NCBI GenBank assembly: GCA_014529385.2
Contig: CM043958.1
Span: 75,899,169-75,963,168, forward strand
Direction of reading: 5' to 3'
From: Adiantum capillus-veneris
Lineage: Eukaryota; Streptophyta; Polypodiopsida; Polypodiales; Pteridaceae
DNA length: 64,000 nucleotides
The stretch's first letter is position 1. Each line of letters opens with the position of its first letter. Below are positions 14,281 to 25,689 of the stretch, piece after piece. The notes under the pieces are model-generated. The model did not search any database and was not told the DNA's origin. It worked only from the letters and a program-made list of their open reading frames with translations. Both the position numbers and the translations under genes were made by a program.

Positions 14281-14500
14281 AGAGAGGGAGAAATAGATAA
14301 GGGGAGGGATTCTGCCCCCCGAGACGTCGTGCTCTTAGGAGCATTTGGTGAGTGGAAGCAAATTTTAACAACCACATCAGGTGAGAGAAAGAGTCACAAC
14401 CGACAAGTGAGAGAGAGGGAATTTATGGATAGTACTAACAATGGGATGCGTTCAAATTTACTTCATGGAGTGCTTCAAGTCGTGAGAGAAAGAGATAATA
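14281..14500 (+). repeat. GGGGAGGGATTC repeat family, copy 3
   Basis: Follows the last GA tract of the composite array. Shares GGGGAGGGATTC.G.CCCCC, CGTGGTGCTCTTA-like, CATTTGGTGAGTGG and GAGAGAGGGAATT.ATGGATAG blocks with 11517-11745. Confidence 0.65.
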
Positions 14501-15259
14501 CTTTCCTTGGTCTGCTTTTATGAAATTTGTCAAGAGCAAGACGTTTGAGGGTAAAAGGGGCCATGCCACTGCCGAAGGCGGCGCCGTTTTACTAGTAGTA
14601 ATAAATATGTAGCAACTGTTAAGACTAGTTAGTCAACCACAAAAGTTGTATTATTGAGCCCTTATTATTACTTGACTTGTATATCATCATTTCAATATAA
14701 TGAGAAGCATTAGTAATGTATTGATCGAGAAGAAGTAATCCTGATGAAGAGATACTCACTAGAACCAAATTGTTATTCATGTTGTTGTACTCATATTCTA
14801 GGCTTGTATAGTGTGTCCACAATCTACTACCTCATTGTCTTGACAATCTTGTGTTTGTAGTATATTGGCTATTACACTCAATGGAGGTCATCTTTCCAAG
14901 GCCATGATCATTGGAGTCTCTTTGCTCATGGATCTCAAGATGGATCGGCACTAGAAAAATATGAACTTTCATTTTACACTGGTGTTGTGATGCTTGAATC
15001 AATAAAGAAACCAAGTTTTTGACTGTGTATTTTGCCTCTTACTGCTCGGTTTAGGGGTTGCTCAAAAACTTCCGCTCGGGGTTTGGGATTCCTCTAGAGG
15101 GCCATATCACGTACCGTGTGACAAACAGATTGTATTTCTTAAACCACAACTGCAAAAGGGATCCTTTCAAGCCTAAAAAATTCTATGTATTTTTGGATAT
15201 CAAAGTTTTGATGATCAAAAAATTCAAATCTATGCTAGTTGTCATGACTCGACTACACA
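14501..15259. other. No gene seen
   Basis: Short open frames only, with no motif and no recognised repeat. Confidence 0.4.
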
Positions 15260-15604
15260 TAGACAAGGCTAGTTGAGGGCAAAAAATTGCATGAAAGTGG
15301 ATGGAGGAGTCACAAAGACCCAGGACAAATTTTGATATTTGGCTGATTTATTTTTAATTTTTAATTTTGTATATGAGTTTAAGCTATATACAATTGACAC
15401 TTCAAAAAACTCACTTACGGGCACCCAAGGCAACTTGACAAATGGTGCTACACTAGCGACTTGTATTACATGTGCATGTGCTTGCTGAAGTAAGCTAAAA
15501 GCCACAAAAAGAAATCCGACACACCCTTTTGACACAAGAAGTCCTATCCATATGCAAAAATTTACAAAAAATGGGGTGTTAAACATGCACGCAACAACAT
15601 GTAG
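15260..15604 (+). repeat. Diverged direct repeat, copy 1 (about 345 bp)
   Basis: Aligns with 16095-16441 through AAGGCTAGTTGAG.GCAAA, CACTTCAAAAAA.T.ACTTA.GG..ACCCAAG, GCACTACACTA..GACTTG.A.TACATGT.CA.GTGCTT and ACACACCCTTTTGACA. The offset is about 836 bp. It encodes no consistent protein. Confidence 0.7.
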
Positions 15605-16094
15605 TCACGAACCAGCACAAAATTAGCAATGCTTACACTTAATTAGAAGAGGATGGAAAGAGGAATGATGCAAGTTTGAAATCAAAGTTAGATTACTTAA
15701 TCATTAGTTATGTTGATTACAAATCGGAGCTAAGAAGTCGCTTGAGCGTATGTACAGCAGAGCTTTTGTCTCTTCAAAAGATAAACCCTCTTTTACATTA
15801 AGGTTATTGACTTTTATACCTAGGGCTTTTTGAAATGGCCAATGACCCGCTGACATGCGCCTTTACACGTATCATAACAGAATACAACTCAGGGAATTGA
15901 CTTGCTACTTTGGAATTAGGATTTTCATAGAGTGTAGCTACACCATCTCATAAAAGTAATAGAGTACACCTTCATTAAAAAAGTGGTGTCCGGCTAGATG
16001 GATGCTCGTGTGTTGTATCCAAATAACACAAATCTATGCACCTCTATGTGAAAAATTGGTACAACCAGCAAGCTGCCCTACCACAATCACGTGT
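15605..16094. other. No gene seen
   Basis: Spacer between two repeat copies. No coding motif was recognised. Confidence 0.4.
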
Positions 16095-16441
16095 AGGTAA
16101 GGCTAGTTGAGCGCAAACACTGCATCAAAAATCATGGAAAAGGAATAATGACCCAAGACTTGAAAATTTCTGATGTTGTTTTGCAGGTTTTTATGTTTGT
16201 ACATGAGGTTTTTGTTACATATGAGTGAAACTTCAAAAAATTTACTTATGGATACCCAAGATGACCTGACAGCTGGCACTACACTAATGACTTGCACTAC
16301 ATGTACACGTGCTTACTAAGGCAAGCTAAAAAACCCACAAAACTAAAGCTTACACACCCTTTTGACATCGGGTGTCATGTCCATATGTACAAAATTTTAA
16401 AAAATGGATGTTCACAAAATACGCTCAACAATGCGTAGTTG
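16095..16441 (+). repeat. Diverged direct repeat, copy 2 (about 345 bp)
   Basis: Partner of 15260-15604, with similar length and order of conserved blocks. Roughly a quarter to a third of positions differ by eye. Confidence 0.7.
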
Positions 16442-16601
16442 ATTGTCAACCTCCACAGGAGAGCTCCTCACGGCCCTGCACAGGTTTCATTTTTCTGTAT
16501 AAGCATTGGATCCTTCATAACCTGCAACTTACCCCCCTTACCCAGTAGCACTCTCTCTTCATCTGATATGGCAGCTTCCCCCTTATGCTATTGGCGACCA
16601 T

Positions 16602-17300
16602 CGACGAAGCTCGGCAGTGCCCACTTCAATATTTTCTCCGACGAGTCAGGACATTGGCAATGCTGCTGATGAAGGGTTTCTACGTTACTTCATTTTAAAT
16701 TGTACCCAGGCAAGGCATTGGATTCAATTCACACGAAGTGTATCAGTGTTTAATATAAAATTCCATTTTATTTAATCTCTTTCCCCCCCTTCCCCCCTCT
16801 GAGTAAGGCTAATTATAGAGGCATACAGTGACGAAGCTCTTCAATAATTGCTGCAATATTTCCTCCGACTAGGCCGGCAGTCAGACATCCTCGGGCATTC
16901 ACAACAATGCTGATGTCGATTTTAGCATGCAGATTTTAGGCTTTTGTTTTAGCTTCTCACTTCACTTCATTTTATTTTATACCCAGATAATATTGTAATT
17001 AGCTCCATCGAGATTGTATCATATGTCATTTTGGCCTTTCAAGCTGGCCTTTAATGTAACAATTTATTTTGTTTCATTTCTTGCTCTCCTCATCTACTAC
17101 ATCTGACCCCCCCCATGACAATGCCAAAAGTACACACTGACGAAGCTCTAGAGCGATCGTTGCAATACTTTTCTCAAAAGACACCCAATGCACACCATCC
17201 TCAGGCATTGATACTGACGCTGATAACGAATTTTTTTTCAACCTTTTGTTGTACTTCATTTTATTTTGTACCTAGACATCGTGTTGGATCCATATGGGTT
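16602..17300 (+). repeat. Three diverged tandem units (about 230-310 bp)
   Basis: Units start with YGACGAAGCTC at 16602, 16829 and 17138. They share TGCAATA.TTTYTC, CATCCTC.GGCATT, GCTGAT and a TACTTCATTTTATTTTGTACC-like end. Unit length varies because of pyrimidine-rich inserts. Confidence 0.6.
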
Positions 17301-17492
17301 GTCTCAATCTGGTCGTATAAGCCTTTTGCAGACGGTCAATACATTAAGGAAGTCATGGTGTCCTTTGTAAGAATATGTGCTTGTATCCTTGATCGCCAAC
17401 TCCAACGTTTTGTTGCATATTCTAGATGTGGTAGCATAAACAAATTTAGAATAATACTAATCATAAAAAATAAAAATCATCACCTTACATAG

Positions 17493-18570
17493 GTTCCATG
17501 ACTATCTTTATTACATTCACCACACCTTTAGGGCAATATAACTATCTGTCCTGCCAATATTCACCCACGTGAGATTATTTTCACTACTTGTCTCAAGTCC
17601 AATCATTCACACAGAGCCATGCAGACTAGAATGGACCCTATTTCCTTTTGAGTTTATCATAAGCATATCATTAACGACAAATAGGTCCTTATTCGACTGT
17701 GTATACTAACCCTTTTATACAAGAAAGGGCAACCGCATCTTCTTACACAATCTAAGAAGAATAATCCCACTTTCTCATCAATCAAAGGCTAATCATGATA
17801 GTCCTCGGTAAGTAATCAACATACGTTTATCCTTCAGATCGAGTTGTAATGATTCCACCAGAATTTCATTCTTACTTCGTTTATTTTGGCCCATTGAAAG
17901 TTTGGTTCTTGCATTTCTTTTATGTTAGTTTGTGGCCCTAGTTGATCTATGCTATTTAATTAGAACTATAGAAATTTCCTTTTCGTTCAGTTGTCTCACA
18001 TTTGTCTCAGATGTATACTCATCCCTTTTGTAATAGTCATTGCAAGTTCATGACCAATTATTAACCCCATGCTAACACATTTTGGATCTATTAGCTATAC
18101 TTTGGTATACGTTTGCTAGGTGCAACACTTGTACCTCTCCCCATGTGCCAACAATGGTATATATATTTTTAAATACAGTATATCCTCCTGGTATGCACAT
18201 CAAATATATCATTCCTCTTTTCATATTTCATTTCTCTGCATTGTGTTTTAAGCTGAATACTCACACATTGCTAAGTTCATGGCTTCTAATTGTATTAAGA
18301 CGATTTTTCAATAGGCTACACAGCATTGTCTTGTCAACTCAATACTCCAACACTGCTACGGTCAAGGCTCACTACTTGCATGTTTTGAAATTTTATTGCC
18401 ATGACTATTCATTAGCTATGCAGCTCGTCATTTGAGCTAGGGTGCTTGGGGATATCGAGCCACAGTTTGTAAGTGCTTTGCTACTCGAACATACTCTAAT
18501 TTGGTGTCAAATAGGTGACAAATGTTTTCTTCTTATGCCTTGCTTGGTCCATTGGCCACACGCACATAGA
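17493..18570. other. No gene seen
   Basis: AT-rich sequence. Open frames up to about 117 codons (for example 18082-18435 on the plus strand) carry no recognisable domain and look fortuitous. Confidence 0.4.
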
Positions 18571-18574
18571 TTCG

Positions 18575-18765
18575 CCGATTTAGGCAGTGTGTACATACTC
18601 ATCTTGGAGCAGATCCACCGATTTAGGCAGCACATTGATAAATTGTAGATTCATGATTTTTAAACTTATACCAAATGCAGATTCACCGATTTAGGCAGCA
18701 TTAGTGCATATTTGCCGATTTAGGCAGCACGTCTTATTGGTGTAGATTCTCCGATTTAGGCAACA
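18575..18765 (+). repeat. Five spaced copies of CCGATTTAGGCAG
   Basis: The motif occurs at 18575, 18618, 18686, 18715 and 18751. Four copies are preceded by GATTC or GATC-type bases and most are followed by CAC/CA. Spacings are 43, 68, 29 and 36 bp, so this is not a simple tandem repeat. The intervening sequence is unrelated. Function unknown. Confidence 0.85.
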
Positions 18766-18779
18766 CCAATCACAAAATC

Positions 18780-19690
18780 ATGCTGCAGTGGCTGGCCACC
18801 ACTGTAACTGGTATGATTTTGTTACCCGGGTACATAATAAAAGTGATTTGGATTTGTACTTATATTGTGCAATTGGAATTAGATTGGGATTTGGTATCTG
18901 ATGATTATTATAGCAGTATTTATGTGATGGGACTTGACATTATGAGATTAATGATGAGTGTGACCAATGATATCTTGATTCATCGGGGTATGACATATAC
19001 TGCTTATTCTAGTGGTATGGGACACAAGAATAGGTGGCATATAGATGACGGCAGGCATAAAAAATGTTGTCTAATTTTATGAATTCTTTACTATTTGATA
19101 TAGATTTCTAATCATTATTTTTGACAAGTATTGTTTACAGATTTTTATCTTCGCAACTGAGGACAGTTGCTTTCCAACAGAGAGGTATGTTATAGAATTG
19201 ATATTTTATTATCTCTTGCAACTGACAGGTGGCAAAAACATCAGCAATAGATAATGGATTATGCAGAAGGATATTACATTTTATGTATATTTGATTATTC
19301 TAGTGCTCTTTATGAGCTTTGGCCAATTATGTCCGACCGGCCAGTTTGTAACCAATTTGACCATTCAAGAAATCTATATAACAAATACGTGCAAGAGGGA
19401 AATGGTCACTCTTGCACGGGGGGAGATTGCACCCAGTGTCTGCGTTGCTCTTCTCATCTCTCCTCTTTTCCTTCTCGTCGTGCCGGCGTAGCACTCCGCT
19501 CTAGGAGGTGCACCTGCAGGCTTCCTTTCTCTCTCTCCCGCCCTCTATCTCTCTTTGTTCGCATATATCGTCGAGTATGTGCTCGTGGATTCGCTAGGTA
19601 TGGAGATTTGTCCGTTTACGGCTTGTAGTATATTGTTTTTTGGTATTTTGCAGGGCAGCCACGCATCCTGATTGTAGCAGAATGTATCCT
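18780..19690. other. No recognised gene
   Basis: A 100-codon open frame (18780-19082, +) and a 124-codon one (19254-19628, +) show no known motif. The second includes a pyrimidine-rich, low-complexity segment. Probably non-coding flank of the DNA transposon. Confidence 0.35.
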
Positions 19691-19701
19691 TATACTCCCC
19701 G

Positions 19702-19713
19702 CACTATAAGAGG
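19702..19713 (+). mobile_element. CACTA-type terminal sequence (3' end of the minus-strand element)
   Basis: CACTATAAGAGG resembles the CACTACAAGAAA-type ends of plant En/Spm elements. It is followed within 70 bp by a TCGCTA subterminal array and then by transposase-like genes reading towards it. The opposite terminus was not found in the window by eye. Confidence 0.55.
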
Positions 19714-19770
19714 TTGTGTACACTTGTGATGCTGTTAGTGACGGAAATACATTGGGTTTATATACTCCCC

Positions 19771-19886
19771 GGCGTCGCTAAGACCGTCGCTAACAACATC
19801 GATACGGAAACGTCGCTATGAGCGTCGCTATATGCATCGCTATAACGACGTTTATGGCGACGCTGTACAGACTTATATAGCGACGA
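19771..19886 (+). repeat. Subterminal TCGCTA/AGCGACG repeat array
   Basis: At least five (G/A)TCGCTA copies are followed by inverted GGCGACG and TAGCGACG copies. CACTA transposons carry such short subterminal repeats as binding sites for their TNPA-type protein. The position just inside a CACTA end agrees with this. Confidence 0.65.
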
Positions 19887-19915
19887 TCACAATGACGCCC
19901 GAGATATTTTTTTCT

Positions 19916-19944
19916 GGTGGCAGGGCATTCAATGCCCTGCCACC
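19916..19944 (+). repeat. Perfect hairpin, 14-bp stem with 1-nt loop
   Basis: GGTGGCAGGGCATT is followed by C and its exact reverse complement AATGCCCTGCCACC. It sits between the subterminal array and the last exon of the Transposase_24-like gene, where it could act as a terminator-like or regulatory structure of the transposon. Confidence 0.9.
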
Positions 19945-20641
19945 CATCAACCATATTGAATGTTGCAATAATTGAGTAAACCTAAATGAATCCAAGATAA
20001 GCCCAAATTCACCTTTGAAAGAAAGTGCAAGCTTAGATGTAGACCCAAAGTAGTCACCCACAAGACAATATAACTATTAACTCCATCATCCATAGTATTG
20101 TTTGCAGAATAAAGATACAAAACTGACGAAAGTAAATTGATGAAAGTAAATCAATGAGAATTGTACACATCATAGGGAAAATCACTTGATTGTTAAACTT
20201 TGCAATGTAATCGTTACAACACCATTGTCATTATTGAAAAAATATACATGGTTTTCCAATAGTTGCAAAAAGACGTATAAACGTCGTATCATGATACTTA
20301 TGCTATGACAAAAGGAAACTAATGCTATCTAGCTACGGCTAGACTGACGTCGTTTAATCAGACGTCTCATTGCACCCAAGAGGGGTATCAATCGGATTCT
20401 GCAAAAAAAAAAACAATAAGACAACTTTTTGTAAGTATAAACATATAATTTATAAAACAATACAACAAATATAAAGGAGTAAACCCTAATACTAACCATG
20501 CCGCCGTGAGAACTGAGAATGTCCATCAGAGCATTTAAGCACTTTCTGCCTGTGTACTCACGCTCGTACGGTGTGGGGTCACGTCCTGTCATCGACCACT
20601 GTCAAAACATAGAAAGAATCTGTAACATTTAATGGCCTAAA

Positions 20642-22029
20642 AACTTGTGTGTAGCGGAAATTATCATGAACATAGTGGGCATTCCATTAGAAGAGATTCC
20701 TAATGAGAATTACAAGAGTGCTTGGGTGGAGAGCAACTAAAAGCATAACACCTAGTTAGATAGCATGAACAATACTTTCAAAAGAGAGAGAAATTAAGCT
20801 ATTGACAACAGTTGAGGACCGGATTTACATGGAGCCGGTCCCCCCTCCAAAAGGCTTTGTATTATGGTTTCACCCATCAAGAGAGACATTGTACAATACA
20901 ATTCTTTGTGTTCCTTCAAGATTAGCTAGTGCAATGAAGATGAAAGATTCATGCACTAAGCAAAACACTTAGCAAACACAAAATCAATTATCCCCGGTCT
21001 CAGAACCAAGACCTCACACACCTTCGAAGATGGTGAGAGCTAGCAAGGTATGAGAGTAGATTGAGAGGAAGGAGTAATCTTACGAGAAAGATGTACATCT
21101 CCTCACATAATCACTCATATTAGCATAGCTTAGCTTAGTAATTAGCATGGTAGAGGAGATGAGCATGCATTGGAGCTTGGCGCTTGGTTGGATTTGCATC
21201 CACATGCCAAGAGTGTGTCGATGTAGGCTTCTATCTCACAAGCTTGGAGTAGGTGATGAGCTCTCCATTAAAGCTTGGGAAGAGATATTCTTTTTCTTGC
21301 TTCTCACATAGACTATGTGAGAGTGTGTGTGTGTGATAATGCCTTGCAAAAATCAGCCCTCTCTCTCTCTCTTGGGCGAGCCCTCTTGCTATTTGCTCTT
21401 GCTGTCTTCTCATTGGACCTCCCTAGGGCTAGCCAATGACAATTAAGCAACATAAGTGATAGCCTTCTGACATGTGTCCCCCTTCCCCATTTTGTGAGAG
21501 CTTTAGGTAATTTAATATTTCAACTAAACTCTCATTGGACCCCTTTGCCTCCTAGACAATAGGAATCAGGCAAGCCATTGGGTTGCTGAATGCTCATTGG
21601 ACCCCTTGGGAGACTGTCCAATAGTCTTCCAGAGGACTTAATTCTTACTGGTTCTTTTATTAAGTGTTTTTAAATTAATTAAACTAGATTTACTCTAGCC
21701 TAATTCTCATTGGTCCACCTCCAAGGCCATCCAATAGGAATTTGGTACACCTTGTGGGCATCTGGGCTAGGGAGTTGACATGTGTCTCTCATTCCCTTTG
21801 TGTAAAGGGAGCTTGTGTGTGTGTGTGTGTGTGTGTGGCTTTCTCTCTCATCCCCTACAAGCAAGGCTCGCCCCCTTCTATGTAGGGATTTGAAAGACTT
21901 TTTTGGACACACACAAAGCATCCAATTCCCCTATGGTTGACCTTTGGACACAACCTTTGAATTTTGGAACCTTAGCATTTTGGAAGTCTTAATGGGCTGA
22001 ACCTTAGGGTCTTTTTAGCCCATTGTTGC
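20642..22029 (+). repeat. 1.4-kb LTR-like repeat, copy B, within an intron
   Basis: Matches the reverse complement of 4810-6232 end to end. It contains a (GT)n run at about 21810-21837 and a CT-rich block near 21360. It lies wholly inside intron 1 of the Transposase_24-like gene, so the exons remain uncut. A C-rich run just beyond it (about 22047-22056) is not part of the match. Confidence 0.75.
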
Positions 22030-22286
22030 ACATGGCTCTTTTGCAGATGCCCCCCCCCTTTGGATCCCTATTTCCCCTCCTTTGGATCCCTACTGTGGTT
22101 GGTCTTCCAGCTTAACCAATATTCTAGCTTTTTCTCCCTTGGCACTTCCCCATATTAAATGATCAGTTTAACATGAGAAAATCATTTAGGAGAATTAGAT
22201 ATTGATTATTATGACACAATCCATTATGTTAGAATTAAAAAACCACTAAACCCTAAACTATCAAACCTAAAGAGCAATGCAAATAA
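22030..22286. other. Intron remainder, no gene
   Basis: Sequence between the inserted LTR-like repeat and the 5' splice donor of the Transposase_24-like gene. It contains C-rich runs and nothing else recognisable. Confidence 0.4.
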
Positions 22287-23379
22287 ACTTACAATATCGG
22301 CCTCAAATGATGCCCACCCGCTGCTCCCCAAGTGGTGGGAGCTCCCTGCCTCTACTCGCGCTTTGGCTGCCTCCTTTTGCTGCTTCCACTTGTAGAGATT
22401 CTCGCGCGCTGCTTTCTTCACATTCTTCCAATCTTCTTTGGCTAGCCAATCTGATCTATACCACCCATGCCTAATTGCTTTTTGCACTTACGAACGCTTG
22501 TGCTTGCAGTATTCACACACTCAAGCCTTCATCAGGTCTTCATTGAAGCAGTCATCCAGTGTTGAAACGAGAAACTCATCATGCAACATGCTGATGACTT
22601 TCTTTTAAATCACTTGGTACTTCACTCCAAGTGTTTAGTATATAGTGTCTAAACACTTGAGAGCAAAGAACGCGCATGCACGAGATCACCTTCTTGCCTT
22701 CATCATCCAAGATGATGCCGCCACTAAAGTCGACGGAGTAAGGCAAGCCCCCTTTTTGGTGACACATGAACCTGGGTGTCTTGGTAGGGGTCTCTAGCAG
22801 CGTGTCGATGGGCGTACGGACGTCAGGTGTCTCCACTAGAGTCTCGGCCCGAAGCAAGGAGTGTCAATTGGAGTGACTCCTAGATGAGTAGCTAGTGGTG
22901 TGTAGCTGCTAGGAACGATCGTCAGCTGCACAAAACCTGGTGTAGATGGCCATGTCGTGCCACTGGTGTGGGGGTGGGCAAAGAAGGGGAGGGTAAAGAG
23001 CCTCGTCAAACAGGAGGCAGTGTTGAGGCATCGGCAGCGGCATCCCCACAAAAACCACCGCCGCCACCACTAGAGCGCCGGTGCCTAGATGAGTGTGAAG
23101 ATCGTCTCATTGACACCGAAGCTTTGGAGTGCGCTGAATTCTTCAAAACAGAGGGAGACGCTAAAGGAGTAGGAACGCTGTCGAGAAATTTGCGGTCTTG
23201 CCAGGAAAGCACCGGGCTTACAGCTGTGAGAGTTTATGAGAGAACTCAACAAAAACTATATGAAGGAGTTAAACCATAGATGCCATGAAGACTAGGGTTT
23301 GGAAAGAAGTGCAATCAAAGAAGACTCACTCTTTCTCTCTTGCACTCACACACACAAAGAAAGAACACAAAAGAGAATG

Positions 23380-23597
23380 TCAAAACAATACGAAGATGAA
23401 AACATCAAGGCTATGGTCATATCGTATCATGGGTAATATGAAAGGGTTAATAGATGAGTTAATGACATTCAATCTTGGCTGACCAAATAGGCTACGAACT
23501 GTTCTTTGGAATTGTAGTTTTGTGCTTACCATAATATATATATTTTGTCTAGTGATTGGGATTAATTGTGTGTACAAATTAAATCCTCTTGGTTCAT
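23380..23597 (-). pseudogene. 72-codon small ORF family, copy 1 (one 1-nt deletion)
   Basis: Unknown protein. From the ATG at 23597 to the TGA at 23380 is 218 nt, one base short of 72 codons plus stop. The first few codons are in another frame than the rest. The readable part (from about 23577) has FQ, LFGQPRL, PFILPMI and LDVFIFV at the positions where copies 2 and 3 have FQQ, FGP.RL, P.I.P(L/M)I and FDV. Its ATG overlaps the stop of copy 2 as ATGA. It is hydrophobic towards the C-terminus. It has no recognised domain and may be a duplicated fragment of a mobile element. Confidence 0.5.
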
Positions 23598-23812
23598 AGC
23601 AAGATAACTATGCTTACATCAAAAGAAAAATTATAGTCTATGAGAGGTAGTATAATGGGATCCGGTGATAGAAGTATTTCATTGAGCCTTTCAGGGCCGA
23701 AGAGAAACACTATACATTGTTGAAAGTGTATTTTACGGCTAATCCATACGTTAATTCTAATAGATCGTACAAAGTGAAAGCGATAGAAATGATCATCATG
23801 TGGGTTATTCAT
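23594..23812 (-). CDS. 72-codon small ORF family, copy 2 (open)
   Basis: An intact open frame of 72 codons from ATG (23812) to TGA (23594). Motifs in order are RINVWISRKIHFQQ at about residues 19-32, then VFLFGPERLNE at about 35-45, then PIILPLIDYNFSFDV at about 52-66. The last six residues are hydrophobic. Similarity with the copy at 62255-62475 covers the whole length, including the start and stop, which argues that the ORF itself is the conserved unit. Function unknown. It has no signal peptide or known domain. The immediate downstream copy overlaps by 4 bp. Selection has not been tested. Confidence 0.5.
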   Translation of the reverse strand: MNNPHDDHFYRFHFVRSIRINVWISRKIHFQQCIVFLFGPERLNEILLSPDPIILPLIDYNFSFDVSIVILL

Positions 23813-25336
23813 CTAGGATAGTATGTGAGAAATGTAGATATGAGAGAAGTGAAGAGATGAGAAGTTTCCCTCCCAAGCCCTAATCTTGCCCGTAGGCAAT
23901 AAGGATACTCCGGGGAGAGATGTACATGTAGCAAGGAGAACCTAAAATTTGTAGAGAGGATGAATTACTAAGAGTGAGAGAGATAAGTTTGGTTAAGGAG
24001 ATGAGATTAGATACATATATATATATATTTTGGATTAGAGATGAAAATGAAAACAACAAGAAATCAAGAAAACATCAATGTAGAACACATCGTACTTGAC
24101 AAACCCTTTCGGCACCATTATTGATGGAGAGAGAAGAAGAGGGGAGAATTCAACTTTGATTGATACGCCAAGTCCACGCCCTTCTTTGATTAGAGTTGAT
24201 CTTCCAAGGATAGCGTACAAGAATGGCTAGTCTTCCTCTAGGAGAAAGTGTAGGCTTGGGCTTATGTTAATGGGGCTAAGTACAATTAGGCATTACTACT
24301 CACTCCCTCAAGAATTCCTCTCATCAATGGCTTGAATGCTTGAGTTGTTTTCGAGGAAGAAAAGGTCCCCTTTTATAGGTGAAGGGAACCCCCAAGGGTT
24401 TACACAAGAAGAGAGGAGCCAGTGTGAACAGGAATTGGAAAAGTTGGAAATGAGCTGTCCCTGCATGATGTGGGCAGACTGGGCTCCAGTATTTTGATCA
24501 TATCTCCTCAACCGTGGCTCCAAATAAAAAAGTAAAAATATGGGCAGAAAATTCAGCTCATTAGCTACGATTTTCATTTTAAAATCGTTTTCCAATTCGG
24601 ATTGGAACCTTGTGTAAAAAATTCATTAAAATAGGGTCCATTTCTGGCAGCAAAAGTCTTCCTGTGGTCCCCTTAGCCTAGACTTTCATTTGATTCCAAA
24701 GGACACCTCATGCCATATGAAAGCATGACATTGCTCCTTGAAAAATTTTTGTAATCATGCTTGCAATAATGCATTAAAATAAGTGTATCTTTGAAATCAT
24801 GTCACCTAGTGTCCCACTAGGATTTGATTCCCTCCTAGTAGCTATTTAAAAAGAAATATAAGAAAAATATAAAAAATACATAGAATATATATATATTGGA
24901 GTTTACCTTAGATATAGGATCTAACTAGGGTGTGAGATGATAATGAGATAGTAGAAATAAAGAATCAATGCTTTTTGGACCAAGTTAAAGAGGCAGAGCT
25001 ATTGATGCTTTTCCCATATTATTTTCTGATGGTGGTAAAGTAAGAATAGGTTATCCTTGAGAAAAATAATAGGATGAGATAGAAGGATTATTATTATACC
25101 TAAATATGCATATGTACATTATGGGAAAGATAATTATGTATCTAAAAAATTACAAGATAGATCTTGTAGCATGCGTTCCCACTATGTACGTGTCACAGCA
25201 CGACAACGCGTGATGGTGCTCCAGAGCGATGACACTCCACGTACCACTGTCTCTACTGGGGTGACAAAGAAGAAAGAAACTCATCATCATCTATACCTGC
25301 ATTAAACACGCAAACATTTAATCTTAATATTGAATG

Positions 25337-25339
<3 letters not shown>
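23813..25339. other. No recognised gene
   Basis: AT-rich sequence with an (AT)n run at about 24015-24028. A 61-codon minus-strand frame (24220-24035) has a hydrophobic end vaguely like the small-ORF family, but too weakly to assign. Confidence 0.35.

Positions 25340-25382
<43 letters not shown>
25340..25382 (+). repeat. (GA)n microsatellite
   Basis: Uninterrupted GA dinucleotide run just upstream of a foldback structure. Confidence 0.95.
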
Positions 25383-25387
<5 letters not shown>

Positions 25388-25452
25388 CATAAAGGGGGAT
25401 GGATTCCTGTGTAGAGAGATTTCGTTGAATTTTTGTGAATTTGTAAAAGCAC

Positions 25453-25689
25453 TGCGCTCCGGGTGCGATGGAGACTGAAGCTACATTGCAAAGGTTTGCT
25501 CATAGAAGTTGCTTGCCCCACCACTAAATCTAATTGATCGGGTGAAAGAGACGCTGAGAAGAAATAGTAGTGCTTCTTAGTGTCTCTTTCACCCGATCAA
25601 CTAGATCTAGCGGTGCCCAAGACGAGGAGCATCTATATTGAGCAGACCTTCGCAATTGCAGCTTCAGTCTCCATCGTACTCGAAGCGCA
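25453..25689. repeat. Long foldback: about 110-bp inverted repeat with 11-nt loop
   Basis: The left arm 25453-25561 and right arm 25573-25689 are reverse complements with scattered mismatches. The longest perfect blocks include CGATGGAGACTGAAGCT and TTGATCGGGTGAAAGAGAC. The loop is 25562-25572. The transcript of either strand would form one long imperfect hairpin, like a MITE-derived or miRNA-type precursor. No terminal duplication was identified. Confidence 0.85.

Larger units (their letters stand above)
20354..23212 (-). pseudogene. Transposase_24-like (CACTA TNPA-type) gene, broken, with introns
   Basis: The minus strand from 23212 carries a low-complexity N-terminus. HYILNTWSEVPSDLKE (about 22620) matches the W..VP...K signature. 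After stops come EYCKHKRS and KKAARENLYKWKQ, then GSSHHLGSSGWASFEADI ending at 22293. A GTAAGT donor (22292-22287) follows. Exon 20598-20497 (WSMTGRDPTPYEREYTGRK, a GREPT..E..TH.RK-like segment) lies between a TTTTGACAG acceptor and a GTTAGT donor. A last exon, 20398-20354, follows a poly-T/GCAG acceptor and ends in TAA. All three exons join in one phase. Plant Transposase_24 proteins are encoded by En/Spm elements and bind subterminal repeats. In-frame stops near 22580, 22520 and 22490 and a frame change near 22850 show it is dead. Confidence 0.55.

Noticed and set aside
18082-18435. 117-codon plus-strand frame
   Set aside because: AT-rich, hydrophobic by composition, with no recognisable domain or codon pattern.
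24035-24220. Possible fourth copy of the 72-codon small ORF
   Set aside because: Only a hydrophobic end with an LLSP-like match is shared. The start, SRKI and FGP motifs are absent.
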